NCBI RefSeq assembly: GCF_040802235.1
Contig: NC_133161.1
Location: 45,063,001 to 45,127,000, forward strand
DNA: 64,000 bases
Direction: 5' to 3'
From: Manis javanica
Taxonomy: Eukaryota > Chordata > Mammalia > Pholidota > Manidae
The position numbers were made by a program, and so were the translations under genes. This document shows positions 34,101-45,423 of this stretch, piece after piece. How positions within the stretch are numbered: position 1 is the stretch's first letter; every line of letters starts with the position of its first letter. The notes under the pieces are model-generated. The model ran no database searches and had not been told where the DNA came from. It saw nothing but the letters and a program-made list of their open reading frames with translations.

Positions 34101-36640
34101 CATTTGATAGGCACTTTAGCATAAAAAGGAAATAAAATCTCTACTATCCAGTGGTCTGTTTCTACATTCCACCTGAAGTAGTATAATTTTGATACTGGTA
34201 GACTATGATCAATTAATTAATGCAAATGTAGAATAACCACTAAAAAAATTATATGAAGATATATATATATATTAACACTATAAATAAATCTAAATGGAAT
34301 ACTAAAAAATGTTCAAGTAACTAGGCAGAAGATAGGAAAGATCAATGAAGAACAGAAAGAATAAATAGAAAACAATTAAAATGGCAGGTAGAAATCCTAA
34401 CATACAAGTAATTATATTAATTGTCAATAGTCTATACAAATGAATTAAAAGATTGGCACAATGGATAAAAAAGCATTTTTCTGTTTACAAGAAAGAAAGA
34501 GACAAAATTACCAACAGTAGGAATGGGAAGATATCATGACAGACCTACCAGACATTAAAGGGATAATAAGGGAATCCTACAAATAATTCTATGCACATAA
34601 ATACAACTTAGATGAAATCAACCATTCCTCAAAAGTTATGAACTATCAAAACTCACCAAAACTGAAACAGATAACCTGAACAGTCTCATAACTACAAAAT
34701 AAATTGAATCAATAGTTAAAACCTTTTGATAAAGAAATCTCTAGGCCACATGGCTTCATTGCTGAATTGTATCAAACATTGAAAGAATAAATAACAGTAC
34801 TTTTACACCATTTCTTCCAGGAAACATAAGAGAAAGGAACACTGATAACTGAGTTTTTCAGGATCACAAGATATAAGCCTATGTAGAAAAACCAACTGTA
34901 GTCCTATACACTAGCAACAAACATATCCACAAAATTTAAAAACACATAACCACTTACAATTGCTCTAAAAAATAAAAATAGAGAGAAACCTATTGTACTT
35001 ACGGATTGAGAAACATTTCTACATATTGAAGATGTCAATTCTCCCCAAATTGATCTGTAGGCTTAATGTAATTTTTATCAAAATCACTGAAGATTTTGAA
35101 CTCCATCTAACCCATAAAATTCTCTCCTATGTATGGAAACTGTTTCTAAATTTGTATGGAAATACAAAAACAGAAAACAAAGCAAAAGTTGGTGGAATCA
35201 CACTACTTGGTTTTCTAACAGTTAACATACAGCTATTGTAATCAAGACAATGTGTGTGATAACAGTGGAGGAGGAGATACACAGATCAACTGAAAAGAAT
35301 GCTAGAAATAACTCACCCAAGTACAGCCAACCAACTGATTTTGATAAAAGGGCAAAAAGCAAGTCAAAGAGAAAGGATTTTTTTTCAACAAAAGATGTTA
35401 GACTAGCTGTACATTCTTAGGTGTAAAAATGAACTTTGACTTAAACCTATCTGATACAAAAATTTCCTGAAAGTGAATCATAGAACTCAATGTGAAAAGT
35501 AAAACATGTATCTTAGAAGACAACATACGAGAGAATTTTATGGGTTAGGTGGCGTTCTTAGATGTGACACCAAAAGCAAGATCCATCAAAGAAAAATACC
35601 AATGGAATTGGACTTTATCAAAAGCAAATCTTTTGCTCTGAGAGACCCTGTTAAGAGAATAAAAATACAAGATACAGACTGGTAGAAATATTTGTAATTC
35701 ACAATTCTGACATGGGATCTATATTCAGAACTCCCTAAATATAAAAGGAGGAAAACAAAAAAATTCAACTAGAAAATGTGCAAGACTTAGGCACTTCACC
35801 AAAGGGGATATTCAAGTGGTAAATAAGCACATGAAAAGATGTTCAACATCATTAGCTACTGGAAAATGCAAATTAAAGCCACAATGATATAACCACCATC
35901 TACCTCCTACTAGAAAGGCATTAAAAAACCCACACTACCTACTGCTAGTGAGGATATATAGAGCAACTAGCTATCTCACACATTGCTGGTGGGAATATAA
36001 TATGGTACAGCTACTCTGGAAAAGAGTTTGTCAGATTCTTATTAAATTAAACATAGACTTACCTTAAGACTCAGCAATTGTATTTTTGGGTATTCATCCT
36101 AGAGAAATAAAAACATATGTCCATATAAAAATCTGTACATGAATGTTTATAGTAGCTGTATTTGTCAAAACTAAAAACTGGAAACAATCAAATTGTTCAC
36201 AAAATGTGAGTGGATAAAACTATGGTATATCCATATAATGGAATGTTACTCAACAATAAAAGGGAAGAAACTACTGATACATGCAACATGTTGCCTTCAA
36301 GGTCATTATGCTGAGTTTAAAAAAAAAGCCAGTTTCAAAAGTTATATATGATTCTATTTATTTAACATTGTTGAAATGACAAAATCATAGTGATGAACAG
36401 ATCAGTGGTTGCCAATTACAACTATGGTGAAGGTATGATTATAAAAAGGCTAGAAAAGAGTTTCTTTGTGGTGATGGAGAAGTTCTGTATTCTGAATGCT
36501 GTGGTAGTTACAGGAACCTATATATGTGATAAAATTTCATGGAACTATACACATTGTTTAAAATGCATATAAAACTGATAAAATTTGATAAGGTCTGTCA
36601 TTTAAAGTATTTTACCAATGTCAATTTCTTGGTTTGTTAA
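34100..36640 (+). mobile_element. Degenerate old LINE-1 (ORF2 region and 3' end), sense
   Basis: Decayed but ordered L1 ORF2 phrases are visible: 'attgtcaatagtctatacaa', 'gccacatggcttcattgctg', 'atgtcaattctccccaaatt', 'ttcaacatcattagctactg', 'cacattgctggtgggaatat' and 'ggtatatccatataatggaa'. The 3' end lies near 36600. All frames are closed, and the longest L1-like piece is about 80 codons near 35000. A short AT microsatellite occurs at about 34258-34273. Confidence 0.75.
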
Positions 36641-38710
36641 GGAGCTATGGTTATATAAGATCTTAACATTGGGGCATCTGGGGAATGCTGGTTGAAGATA
36701 CACAGGAATTCTTGGTACCATTTTTGTAATTCCATGTTGAATATAAAATTATTATAAAATACAGCTAAAAAATTGGGAGGACAGTCTTCTAAGTACAATC
36801 CAGATTCAAAAACTTTCCTGAAGGACTCTTTACCTATAAAATATGAAAAATTTTTAATCTGCCTCACTTGTAGATCTGCCTGTTTCACACTTACCTTTTT
36901 TACCTTTCCTCTCCCTTTCTTCCTCTTCTATCTTCAGACCTATCCATACTAACTCCAAATACCTTAGAATTACAACCTCCATATGAAGAGGTCCCTAATA
37001 TTTCCTAACATGTCAACTTCTAAACCTGGTCACATTCAGATCTTTGTGCCATTGTTAAGGGCTTCCCAAATCCCACTTTAGCCCATATACTCTAAACCTG
37101 CTTTACCTCTATCAAGCAGTTCTTCCTTTCATAGGTCCAAAAGATGCAAAAACTTTGAGTTCTCTGGAAACTTACACTCTAGCCAAAAAGATGAAGAACT
37201 AGAAGACTTTGATAAAAAAGATGATCCTCACGGAACTGTGGCATCCAAATTCCAATGATACTCTTAGTTCCACAAGGTGAATTATTTCTGATAGAAGGAC
37301 AGAAACAAACCTTTCAAACTGACACAGGTTGTACTATGTACAAGTCCTACAACTGTTTCTCTAATCATGAAATTATATTTGTCAGAATCATAAAATTATC
37401 AGGTGGGTTAACTTACTCCCTGTCTGATCTGCTTATTGCTGGTCCCCTCTATTTCCTGCTCCCGCAATTCTCCTTCCCTTTCTCTTGGAAGAACTTTAGA
37501 AATTAATCAAAAATCAAAAATTAACCAGAAAGTACTCTTTTACATATCATCCAGCCCAGATAAAATGCAAATGATTTTTTTTAAGTCTTAAACTTTATAC
37601 ATACTGGCTCTTTAAATTTCTCTTCCTGAAACTAATACAGGAGAAAAACATAACTGTTTGAATAATGGCCCTGGTTACTTAGTTATAAGATCCAAAAGGA
37701 AGGAAAGTGAAAGCTTTTGACATTATATAAATTTGGGGTTTATGAATACAGAGGTTCATCATATATCAGAATTAGAGTTAAACTACAAGAGAATTCATGC
37801 AATATTCCTAATCATATCGCTTTGGACAAACTGGAACAATTTTAGTTAAAAAACAGCTCTAGGTCTTCTCATTGATCTACCTTCAATGTAAAAATAATGT
37901 TAATACAAAGTGCTAGTTTGTGCAAGACTTGGATTTAATGTTTTTATGATCTGAACTTTTAAAATCTTACATTGGTTTTATTGGTCAAGTTGACTTAGTC
38001 ATGTGTAATTATTATGCTACAAACCATAAGGACTTAGTTTATAAACTGAAATTGTAGTTTTCAGTTCTATAGTTAACTTTAACAATTTAGGTTAATAAAC
38101 TGAGTTAACAAATAATCTTCAGACACCTTGATAATTTCTAAGAAAAAAGATATAAAATCTTGATTGCTTAACATGGTTTTAATTTACATTTGGCTTCTAC
38201 TTTTATTATAGAATGACTAAAGAGTAGCTGAGTGTGAATACCTTTGAACAATATTTATTCTTGCCACCCTCACTCTATGTAAGATACAAAATGGGTAGCC
38301 ATGGAGAAAAAAATTTAAACAGATTTGGTGTTCTGTATTTGAAGGAAATAAAATGGGTTATTTTGGTTAAAGTAGGAACTAATAAAATGATTACATAGTA
38401 AAGTTACAAAATAATATATCTCATACATATGAGATATTGATTGTGGCTTACCTTTTGTAAAGGGAACTTAATTTTGTTTAGATGGTAAACTCAATATAAT
38501 ATATATGTTTGTTTAATATGTTCATAAAGGTAATTTTAAAGCTAAATTAAAACCTTAAATTTATATTTACGTATTTACAGTTGTCTAAACAAATAAGAAG
38601 GAATCCTTAACTGCAAATCATTTGGATGATATAATAGTCAAATTAAAATTCTAATTTTTCTTCCATAAAATGACCCAATTCATTTTCTACCCAGATAAAA
38701 GTTTATTTTT
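36641..38710. other. AT-rich intergenic sequence without a recognised gene
   Basis: Open frames such as 37255-37506 and 36637-36888 show no recognisable domain and no splice or promoter context. No RNA gene is recognised. The sequence may include decayed repeat, but none that I can identify. Confidence 0.5.
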
Positions 38711-38727
38711 AAAAATACATTATTGTG
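38711..38727 (+). repeat. Target-site duplication (left) of the full-length young L1
   Basis: AAAAATACATTATTGTG is identical to 45407-45423. The preceding bases are T-rich, matching the TTTT/AA preference of the L1 endonuclease. Confidence 0.95.
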
Positions 38728-38738
38728 GATTTCCAGCT

Positions 38739-38750
38739 CAAGATGGCGGC
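38739..38750 (+). promoter_or_regulatory. YY1-type motif at the L1 5' end
   Basis: CAAGATGGCGGC lies 11 bp inside the element. The AAGATGGCGG core is the YY1 consensus and occupies the place where human L1 has its YY1 site, which sets the transcription start. This is position and sequence evidence only. Confidence 0.55.
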
Positions 38751-39433
38751 ATGAGTAGGGCAGCAGAAATCTGCCAAAACCATATATATTTTTGAAAATA
38801 CAACAAATACAACTATTCCTAAAAGAGAGACCAGAGGATACAGTACAACAGCCAGGCTACATCTACATCTGCAAGAACTCAGCATCTCATGAAGGGGTTA
38901 AGATACAAAGCGGTGACCCGGCGGGACCCGAGCACTCCCCCAACCCCAGCTCACTGGTGGGAGGAGAGGAGTCGGAGTAAGGAGGGAGTGGAAGCACAGG
39001 ACTGCTAAATAACCAGCCCTAGAAATCTGCACCAGGAGCACAGACACACATTACATGGTGTGCTGGATATTAGAGAAACGGAAGGGTAGGGTCTGAGACG
39101 GAGACTGCAAGCGGATCCCCACAGCTGGCTCCCCGAGGACAAAAAGAAAAGTGGGTGCTTTTTAAAAGTCTTAAAGGGACAAGCAGCTGAACAGAATCAT
39201 CCCAGCACACTCAGCCCAGCAGACTGGGAATCTTGAGGAATTTTGGGCCTCCTTAACCCTTGGCAGGTAAAGCAGCCCCGAAGCCCCTCATGCCGATAAG
39301 CAGCCTGCCATTCATTCCCCCTGGCCAGCACTACAAGCAAACCAGCTGACTCACCACAGCTGCAGAGTAGCCGGAAGGAGGCCCTGCCTAGAGCAACCAC
39401 ACAGACTAGCCTCCCCATGCACCGCTAACCAGG

Positions 39434-39969
39434 ACAGGCAGCGGAAGCTGGAGCAAGGTCCAGAAGGCACGAAGGGGCGCCATTCTCACGGGAGAACACA
39501 CCCAACTGACTGTGAATTCCTGCAGCGCTCTAGGCTAGCCTGAGGGTGGCCCTGCCCACAGCAGCTCAGGAGATTCTCCCAGAGTCTGCTCCTTGTGTGT
39601 GGGTAACTGGCACAGGCAGCGGAAGCTGGAGCAAGGTCCAGAAGGCATGAAGGGGCACCATTCTCGCAGGAGAACATACTTGGTGCAGCTGCAACCCCCC
39701 ACAGTGCTCTAGGCTAGCCCGAGGGTGGACCTGCCCACTGCAGCTCAGGATATTGTCCCAGAGTCTGCTCTGGTGTGCGGGTGGACTGGCACAGGCAGCA
39801 GAAGCCAGTTAAAGGTCCAGAAGGCATGAAGGGGTGCCGTTCTCTCAGGACGACACACCTGGTGTTGCTGCAACCCCCTGCAGCATTCTAGGCTAGCCTG
39901 AGGGTGGCCCCGCCCACAGCAGCTCAGGAGATTGTCCCAGAGTCTGCTCCCAGTGTGCGGGTAACTGGC
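39434..39969 (+). repeat. Three tandem ~179-bp monomers in the L1 5' UTR
   Basis: Units start at 39434, 39612 and 39791 (178, 179 and 179 bp), each opening with 'acaggcag' and sharing 'ggtccagaaggca', 'aggctagcc', 'gagggtgg' and 'cccagagtctgctc'. A fourth 'acaggcag' at 39970 starts the unique part leading to ORF1. The units are GC-rich and about 80-90% alike by eye. The arrangement recalls the monomer arrays of rodent L1 promoters, although the sequence is unrelated to any I know. Confidence 0.92.
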
Positions 39970-40065
39970 ACAGGCAGTGGGGAAGGGAAGGTGACCAACA
40001 AGCAGGAAGGGACTTTGTTCTCCCAGCTGAAACACGTGCCACCTGCCTGTGACCACTTCTATCAC

Positions 40066-40837
40066 CTGAAAAGGCAGAAGAATCTGGTCCACTCAAAAAT
40101 TGCTCAGAAAACCCCAGAGACAAGGCCTGGTGAGATAGATATAACCAATCTTCCTGAAAAAGAATTCAAAATAACATTCATAACCACGCTTATGGACCTG
40201 CAGAGAAATATGCAAGAGCTAAGGGATGAAGTCCAGAGGGAGATAACAGAAATGATACAATGGATAGAAGAGCTGAAGAGCAGACTGGATGAGATGCAAG
40301 AGACTGTTAATGGAATAGAAATCAGAGAATAGGAATACAGAGAAGCTGAGGCAGAGAGAGATAAAAGGATCTCTAGGAATGAAAGAATATTAAGAGAACT
40401 GTGTGACCAATCCAAGCGGAACAATATTCACATTATAGGGGTACCAGAAGAAGAAGAGAGAGAAAAAGGGACAGAAAGCGTATTTGAAGAAATAATTGCT
40501 GAAAACTTCCCCAAGCTACAGAAGGAAATAGTCTCTCAGACAGTGGAAGCCCACAGATCTCCCAACCCAAGGGATCCAAGGAGGTCAACACCAAGACGTA
40601 TAATAATTAAAATAGCAAAGATCAAAGACAAGAAGAGAGTATTAAAGAGAGCCAGAGAAAGAAAAAAGATCACCTACAAAGGAAAACCCATCAGGCTATC
40701 ATCAGACTTCTCAACAGAAACCTTACAGGCCAGAAGAGAATGGCATGATATATTTAATGCAATGAAACAGAAGGGCCTTGAAGCAAGAATACTATATCCA
40801 GCATGATTATCATTTAAATTTGATGAAGGGATTAAAT
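40066..40837 (+). pseudogene. L1 ORF1 (nearly intact; start lost, premature stops)
   Basis: The frame reads KRQKNLVHSKIAQKTPETRP, then a coiled coil (NMQELRDEVQREITEMIQWI), a TAG at 40330-40332, then the RRM segment (NNIHIIGVPEEEER) and the C-terminal domain (RRIIIKIAKIKDKKRVLKRA through ARREWHDIFNAMKQKG). A TGA at 40804 follows ILYPA, and a TAA at 40835-40837 ends the frame. The codon before KRQKN is CTG at 40066, probably a mutated ATG (inference). Just past the last stop the ORF1 tail is interrupted by ORF2-derived sequence at 40850-40905. In live L1s this protein is the RNA-binding trimeric chaperone of the L1 RNP. Confidence 0.88.
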
Positions 40838-40849
40838 AATTTCCAGACA

Positions 40850-40905
40850 TTCTTTAAATAAATAAAATTGAGAAGAACAAAACAATAGAAAAAATCAATA
40901 AAACC
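40850..40905 (+). repeat. ORF2-derived 56-bp patch inserted in the ORF1 tail
   Basis: Removing 40850-40905 restores the ordinary L1 sequence order, with 'ttccagaca' joined to 'aagcaaaagttga'; the antisense copy near 55050 has this continuous form. From 40856 the patch matches ORF2 of the same element at 42281-42334, with two substitutions and one missing A. The first six bases of the patch are of unknown origin. The right junction shares CAAG with both source sequences. Confidence 0.85.
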
Positions 40906-41260
40906 AAGCAAAAGTTGATGAAATTTGCCTCCCACAAACCACCTCTCCAGGGTATTTTAAAGGGACTGTTCTAGATGGAAGCACTCCTAAGACTAAATAG
41001 ATGTCACCAGAGAAAATAAAATCACAGCAAAGAAAGGAGACCAACCAAATACTAAAGGCAAAAACAGTCAAAGGAAACACAAAGGAGTTCAGAATAAAAC
41101 ACCTAACATATAAAGAATGGAGGAGGAAGAATAAGAAAGGAGACAAATAAAGAATCATCAGACTGTGTTTATAATAGCTCAATAAGAATGTTAAGTTAGA
41201 CAGTGAGATAGTAAAGAAGCTACCCTTGAACCTTTGGTAACTACGAATCCAAAGCCTGCA

Positions 41261-44200
41261 ATGGCAAAAAGTATATATCTATCGATAATCACCCTAAATG
41301 TAAATGGACTGAATGCACCAATCAAAAGACACAGAGTAAGAGAATGGACAAAAAAGCAAGATCCCTCTATATGCTGCTTACGAGACTCACCTCAAACCCA
41401 AAGATATACACAGATTAAAAGTAAAGGGACGGAAAAAGATATTTCATGCAAACAACAGGGAGAAAAAAGCAGGTGTTGCAGTACTTATATCAGGCAAAAC
41501 AGACATCAAAACAAAGAAAGTAACAAGAGATAAAGAAGGCCATTACATAATGATAAAGGGGTCAGTCCAACAAGAGGATATAACAATTACAAATATATAT
41601 GCACCCAACACAGGAGCACTGACACATGTGAAACAAATACTGACAGAATTACAGGAGGAAATAGAATGTAATGCATTCATTTTAGGAGACTTCAACACAC
41701 CACTCACACCAAAGGTCAGATCAACCAGACAGAAAATAAGTAAGGACACAGAGGCACTGAATAATACACTAACTAGAACAGATGGACCTAATAGACATTT
41801 ACAGAAGTCTACACCCAAAAGCAGCAGGATACACATTCTTCGCAAGTGCACGTGGAACATTTTACAGAATAGACCACATACTAGGCCACAAAAAGAGCCT
41901 CAGTAAATTCAAAAAGACTGAAATTCTACCAACTTCTCAGACCACAAAGGTATAAAACTAGAAATAAATTGTACAAAGAAAACAAAAAGGCTCACAAACA
42001 CATGGAGGCATAACAAAATGCTCCTAAATAATCAATGACCAAATTAAAACAGAGATCAAACAATATATGGAGACAAATGACAACAGCAGCACAAAGACCC
42101 AACTTCTGTGGGATGCAGTGAAGGCAGTTCTAAGAGGAAAGTATATTGCAATCCAGGCCTATTAAAAGAAGGAAGAACAATCCCAAATGAATAGTCTAAA
42201 GTCACAATTATTGAAATTGGAAAAAGAACAAATGAGGCCCAAAGTCTGCAGGAAGAGGGACATAATAAAGATCAGAGAAGAAATAAATAAAATTGAGAAG
42301 AATAAAACAATAGAAAAAAATCAACAAAACCAAGAGCTGGTTCTTTGAGAAAATAAACAAAATAGATAAACCCCTAGCCAGAATTATTAAGTGAAAAAGA
42401 GAATCTATACACATAAACAGAATCAGAAACGAGAAAGGAAAAATCAAGACAGGCCCCACAGAAATACAAAGAATTATTAGAGAATACTATGAAAATCTAT
42501 GTGTTAACAAGCTGGAAAACCTAGAAGAAATGGACAACTTCCTAGAAAAATACAACCTTCCAAGACTGACCAAGGAAGAAACACAAAATCTAAACAAACC
42601 AATTACAGGCAAAGAAATTGAAGCGGTAATCAAAAAATTATCCAAGAACAAAACCCCTGGGTCAGAGGGATTCACTGCTGAATTTTACCAGACATATAGG
42701 AAAGACATAATACCCATTCTCCTTAAAGTTTTCCAAAAAATAGAAGAGGAGGGAATACTTTCAAACTCATTATATGAAGCCAGCATTGCTCTAATACCAA
42801 AACCAGACAAAGACACCACAAAAAAAAATTACAGACCAATATCCCTGATGAATGTAGATGCAAAAATACTCAACAAAATATTAGCAAACCAAATTCAAAA
42901 ATACATCAAAAGGATCATACACCATGACCAAGTGGGATTCATCCCAGGGATGCAAGGATGGTACAACATTCGAAAATCCATCATCATCCACCACATCAAC
43001 AAAAAGAAGGACAAAAACCACATGATCATCTCCATAGATGCTGAAAAAGCATTTGACAAAATTCAACATCCATTCAAGATAAAAACTCTCAACAAAATGG
43101 GTATAGAGGGCAAGTACCTCAACATAATAAAGGGTATATACGAAAAAACCCACAGCCAATATCATACTTAACAGCAAGAAGCTGAAAGCTTTTCACCTAA
43201 AATCGGGAACAAGACAGGGATGCCCTTTCTCCCCACTATTATTCAACATAGTACTGGAGGTCCTAGCCATGACAATCAGGCAAAACTAAGAAATACAAGA
43301 ATCCAGATTGGTAAAGAAGAAGTCAAACTGTCACTATTTGCAGATGACATGATATTGTACATAAGAAAACGCTAAAGACTCCACTCCAAAACTACTAGAA
43401 CTAATATCTGAATTCCAAAGTTTCAGGATACAAAATTATACACAGAAATCTGTTGCTGTCCTATACACTAATGATGAGCTAGCAGAAAGATAAATCAGGA
43501 AAACAATTCCATCCACAATCACATCAAAAAGAATAAAATACCTAGGAATAAACCTAACCAAGGAAGTGAAAGACCTATACCCTGAAAACTACAAGCCACT
43601 CTTAAGAGAAATTAAAGAGGACAATAATAAATGGAAACTCATGCCATGCTCTTGGGTAGGTAGAATTAATATTGTCAAAATGGCCATCCTGCCTAAAGCA
43701 ATCCACAGATTCAATATAATCCCTATTAAAATACTGACAGCATTCTTCAACGAACTGGAATAAATACTTCTAAAATTCATATGGAACCACAAAAGACCCT
43801 GAAAGCAAACACAGTCCTGAAAAGGAAGAATAAAGTGGGGGGGATCTCGCTCCCCAACTTCAAGCTCTACTACAAAAGCCACAGTAATCAAGACCATTTG
43901 GTACTGGCACAAGAACAGACCCACAGACCAGTGGAACAGAATAGTGAGTCCAGATATTAACCCAACCATATATGGTCAATTAATATACAATAAAGGAACC
44001 ATGGATATACAATGGGGAAATGACAGTCTCTTCAACAGCTGGTGTTGCCAAAACTGGACAGCTACATGTAAGAGAATGAAATTGGATCACTGTCTAACCC
44101 CATACACAAAAGTAAATTTGAAATGGATCAAAGACCTGAATGTAAGTCATGAAACCATAAAACTCTTAGAAAAAAACATAGGCAAAAATCTCTTGGACAT

Positions 44201-45063
44201 AAACACGAGCAACTTCTTCATGAACATATCTCCCCGGGCAAGGGAAACAAAAGCAAAGATGAACAAGTGGAACTATATCAAGCTGAAAAGCTTCTGTACA
44301 GCAAAGGACACGATCAATAGAACAAAAAGGTATCCTACAGTATGGGAGAATACATTCATAAATGACATATCCGATAAAGGATTGACATTCAAAATATATA
44401 AAGAGCTCACACATCTCAACAAACAAAAAGCAAACAATCCAATTAAAAAATGGGCAGAGAATCTGAACAGACGCTTCTCCAAAGAAGAAATTCAGATGGC
44501 CAACAGGCAAATGAAAAGATGCTCCACATCATTTGTCATCAGAGAAATGCAAAGTAAAACCACAATGAGATATCACCTCACACCAGTAAGAATGGCCACC
44601 ATCCAAAAGACAAATAACAAATGTTGGCGAGGATGTGGAGAAAGGGGAACCCTCCTACACTGCTGGTGGGAATGTAATATTAGTTCAACCATTGTGGAAA
44701 GCAGTATGGAGGTTCCTCAAAAAACTCAAAATAGACATACCATTTGACCCAGGAATTCCACTCCTAGGAATTTACCCTAAGAAGGCAGAAGCCCAGTTTG
44801 AAAAAGACATATGCACCCCTATGTTTATCACAGCACTATTTACAATAGCCAAGAAATGGAAGCAACCTAAGTGTCCATCAGTAGATGAATGGATAAAGAA
44901 GATGTGGTACATATATACAATGGAATATTATTCAGCCATAAGAAGAAAATAAATCCTACCATTTGCAACAACATGGATGGAACTAGAGGGTATTATGCTC
45001 AGTGAAATAAACCAGGTGGAGAAAGACAAGTATCAAATGATTTCACTCACATATGGAGTATAA
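41261..45063 (+). pseudogene. L1 ORF2 (endonuclease/reverse transcriptase), frame-shifted
   Basis: The ATG at 41261 opens MAKSIYLSIITLNVNGLNAP, the endonuclease N-terminus with its metal-binding asparagine. ILGDFNTPL follows near 41680. The reverse-transcriptase block includes [32 protein letters not shown] and a preserved FADD box at 43337-43348. The cysteine-rich end includes [18 protein letters not shown] near 44613. Pieces lie in different frames (for example 41261-41533, 41550-41906, 42530-43171, 43944-44747), and a TAA at 44950 precedes the normal end at 45061-45063. The enzyme cannot be made whole from this copy. Confidence 0.93.
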
Positions 45064-45138
45064 GAACAAAGAAAAAAACTGAAGGAACAAAATAGCAGGA
45101 GACTCACAGAACCCAAGAATGGACTAACAGTTACCAAA

Positions 45139-45175
45139 GGGAAAGGGATGGGGGAGGATGGGTGGGAAGGGAGGG
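45139..45175 (+). promoter_or_regulatory. G-quadruplex-capable tract in the L1 3' UTR
   Basis: Seven runs of three or more G, separated by one to four bases, occur in 37 bp. A G-rich polypurine tract in the 3' UTR is a recurring property of mammalian L1s. A comparable but weaker tract is at about 29575-29660 in the truncated copy. Folding is inferred, not shown. Confidence 0.6.
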
Positions 45176-45406
45176 ACAAGGGTTGAAAAGGGGCATTACA
45201 ATTAGCAGACATAATGTAGCGGGTGGGGGGCACAGGGAGGGCTGTATAACACAGAGAAGACAAGCAGTGATTCTACAGCATCTTACTACGCTGATGGACA
45301 GTGACTGTAATGGGGTATGTGGTGGGGACTTGATGATGGGAGGAGTCTAGTAACCATAATGTGGCTCATGTAATTGCAGATTAATGATACAAAAAAAAAA
45401 TTGGAA

Positions 45407-45423
45407 AAAAATACATTATTGTG
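45407..45423 (+). repeat. Target-site duplication (right) of the full-length young L1
   Basis: AAAAATACATTATTGTG follows the A-rich tail and matches 38711-38727 at all 17 positions. Confidence 0.95.

Larger units (their letters stand above)
38728..45406 (+). mobile_element. Full-length young LINE-1 (6.7 kb)
   Basis: The element is bounded by a perfect 17-bp target-site duplication. In order it has a 5' UTR of about 1.3 kb with three tandem monomers, ORF1 (about 40066-40837), an inter-ORF gap, ORF2 (41261-45063), a G-rich 3' UTR and an A-rich tail. It is full length but dead: ORF1 has lost its likely ATG and has stops, and ORF2 has several frame shifts. A 56-bp patch derived from ORF2 sits in the end of ORF1. 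It belongs to the same subfamily as the copies at 29160 and 54534. Confidence 0.96.

Noticed and set aside
37255-37506. 83-codon open frame with a hydrophobic, aromatic-rich end
   Set aside because: The composition alone is not evidence for a membrane protein; no family is recognised and the surroundings are AT-rich intergenic DNA.
39904-40332. Open frame of 142 codons that could be read as a novel protein starting in the L1 5' UTR
   Set aside because: Its first codon is GTG within a promoter monomer; the second half is plainly L1 ORF1, and mammalian translation would not normally start there.
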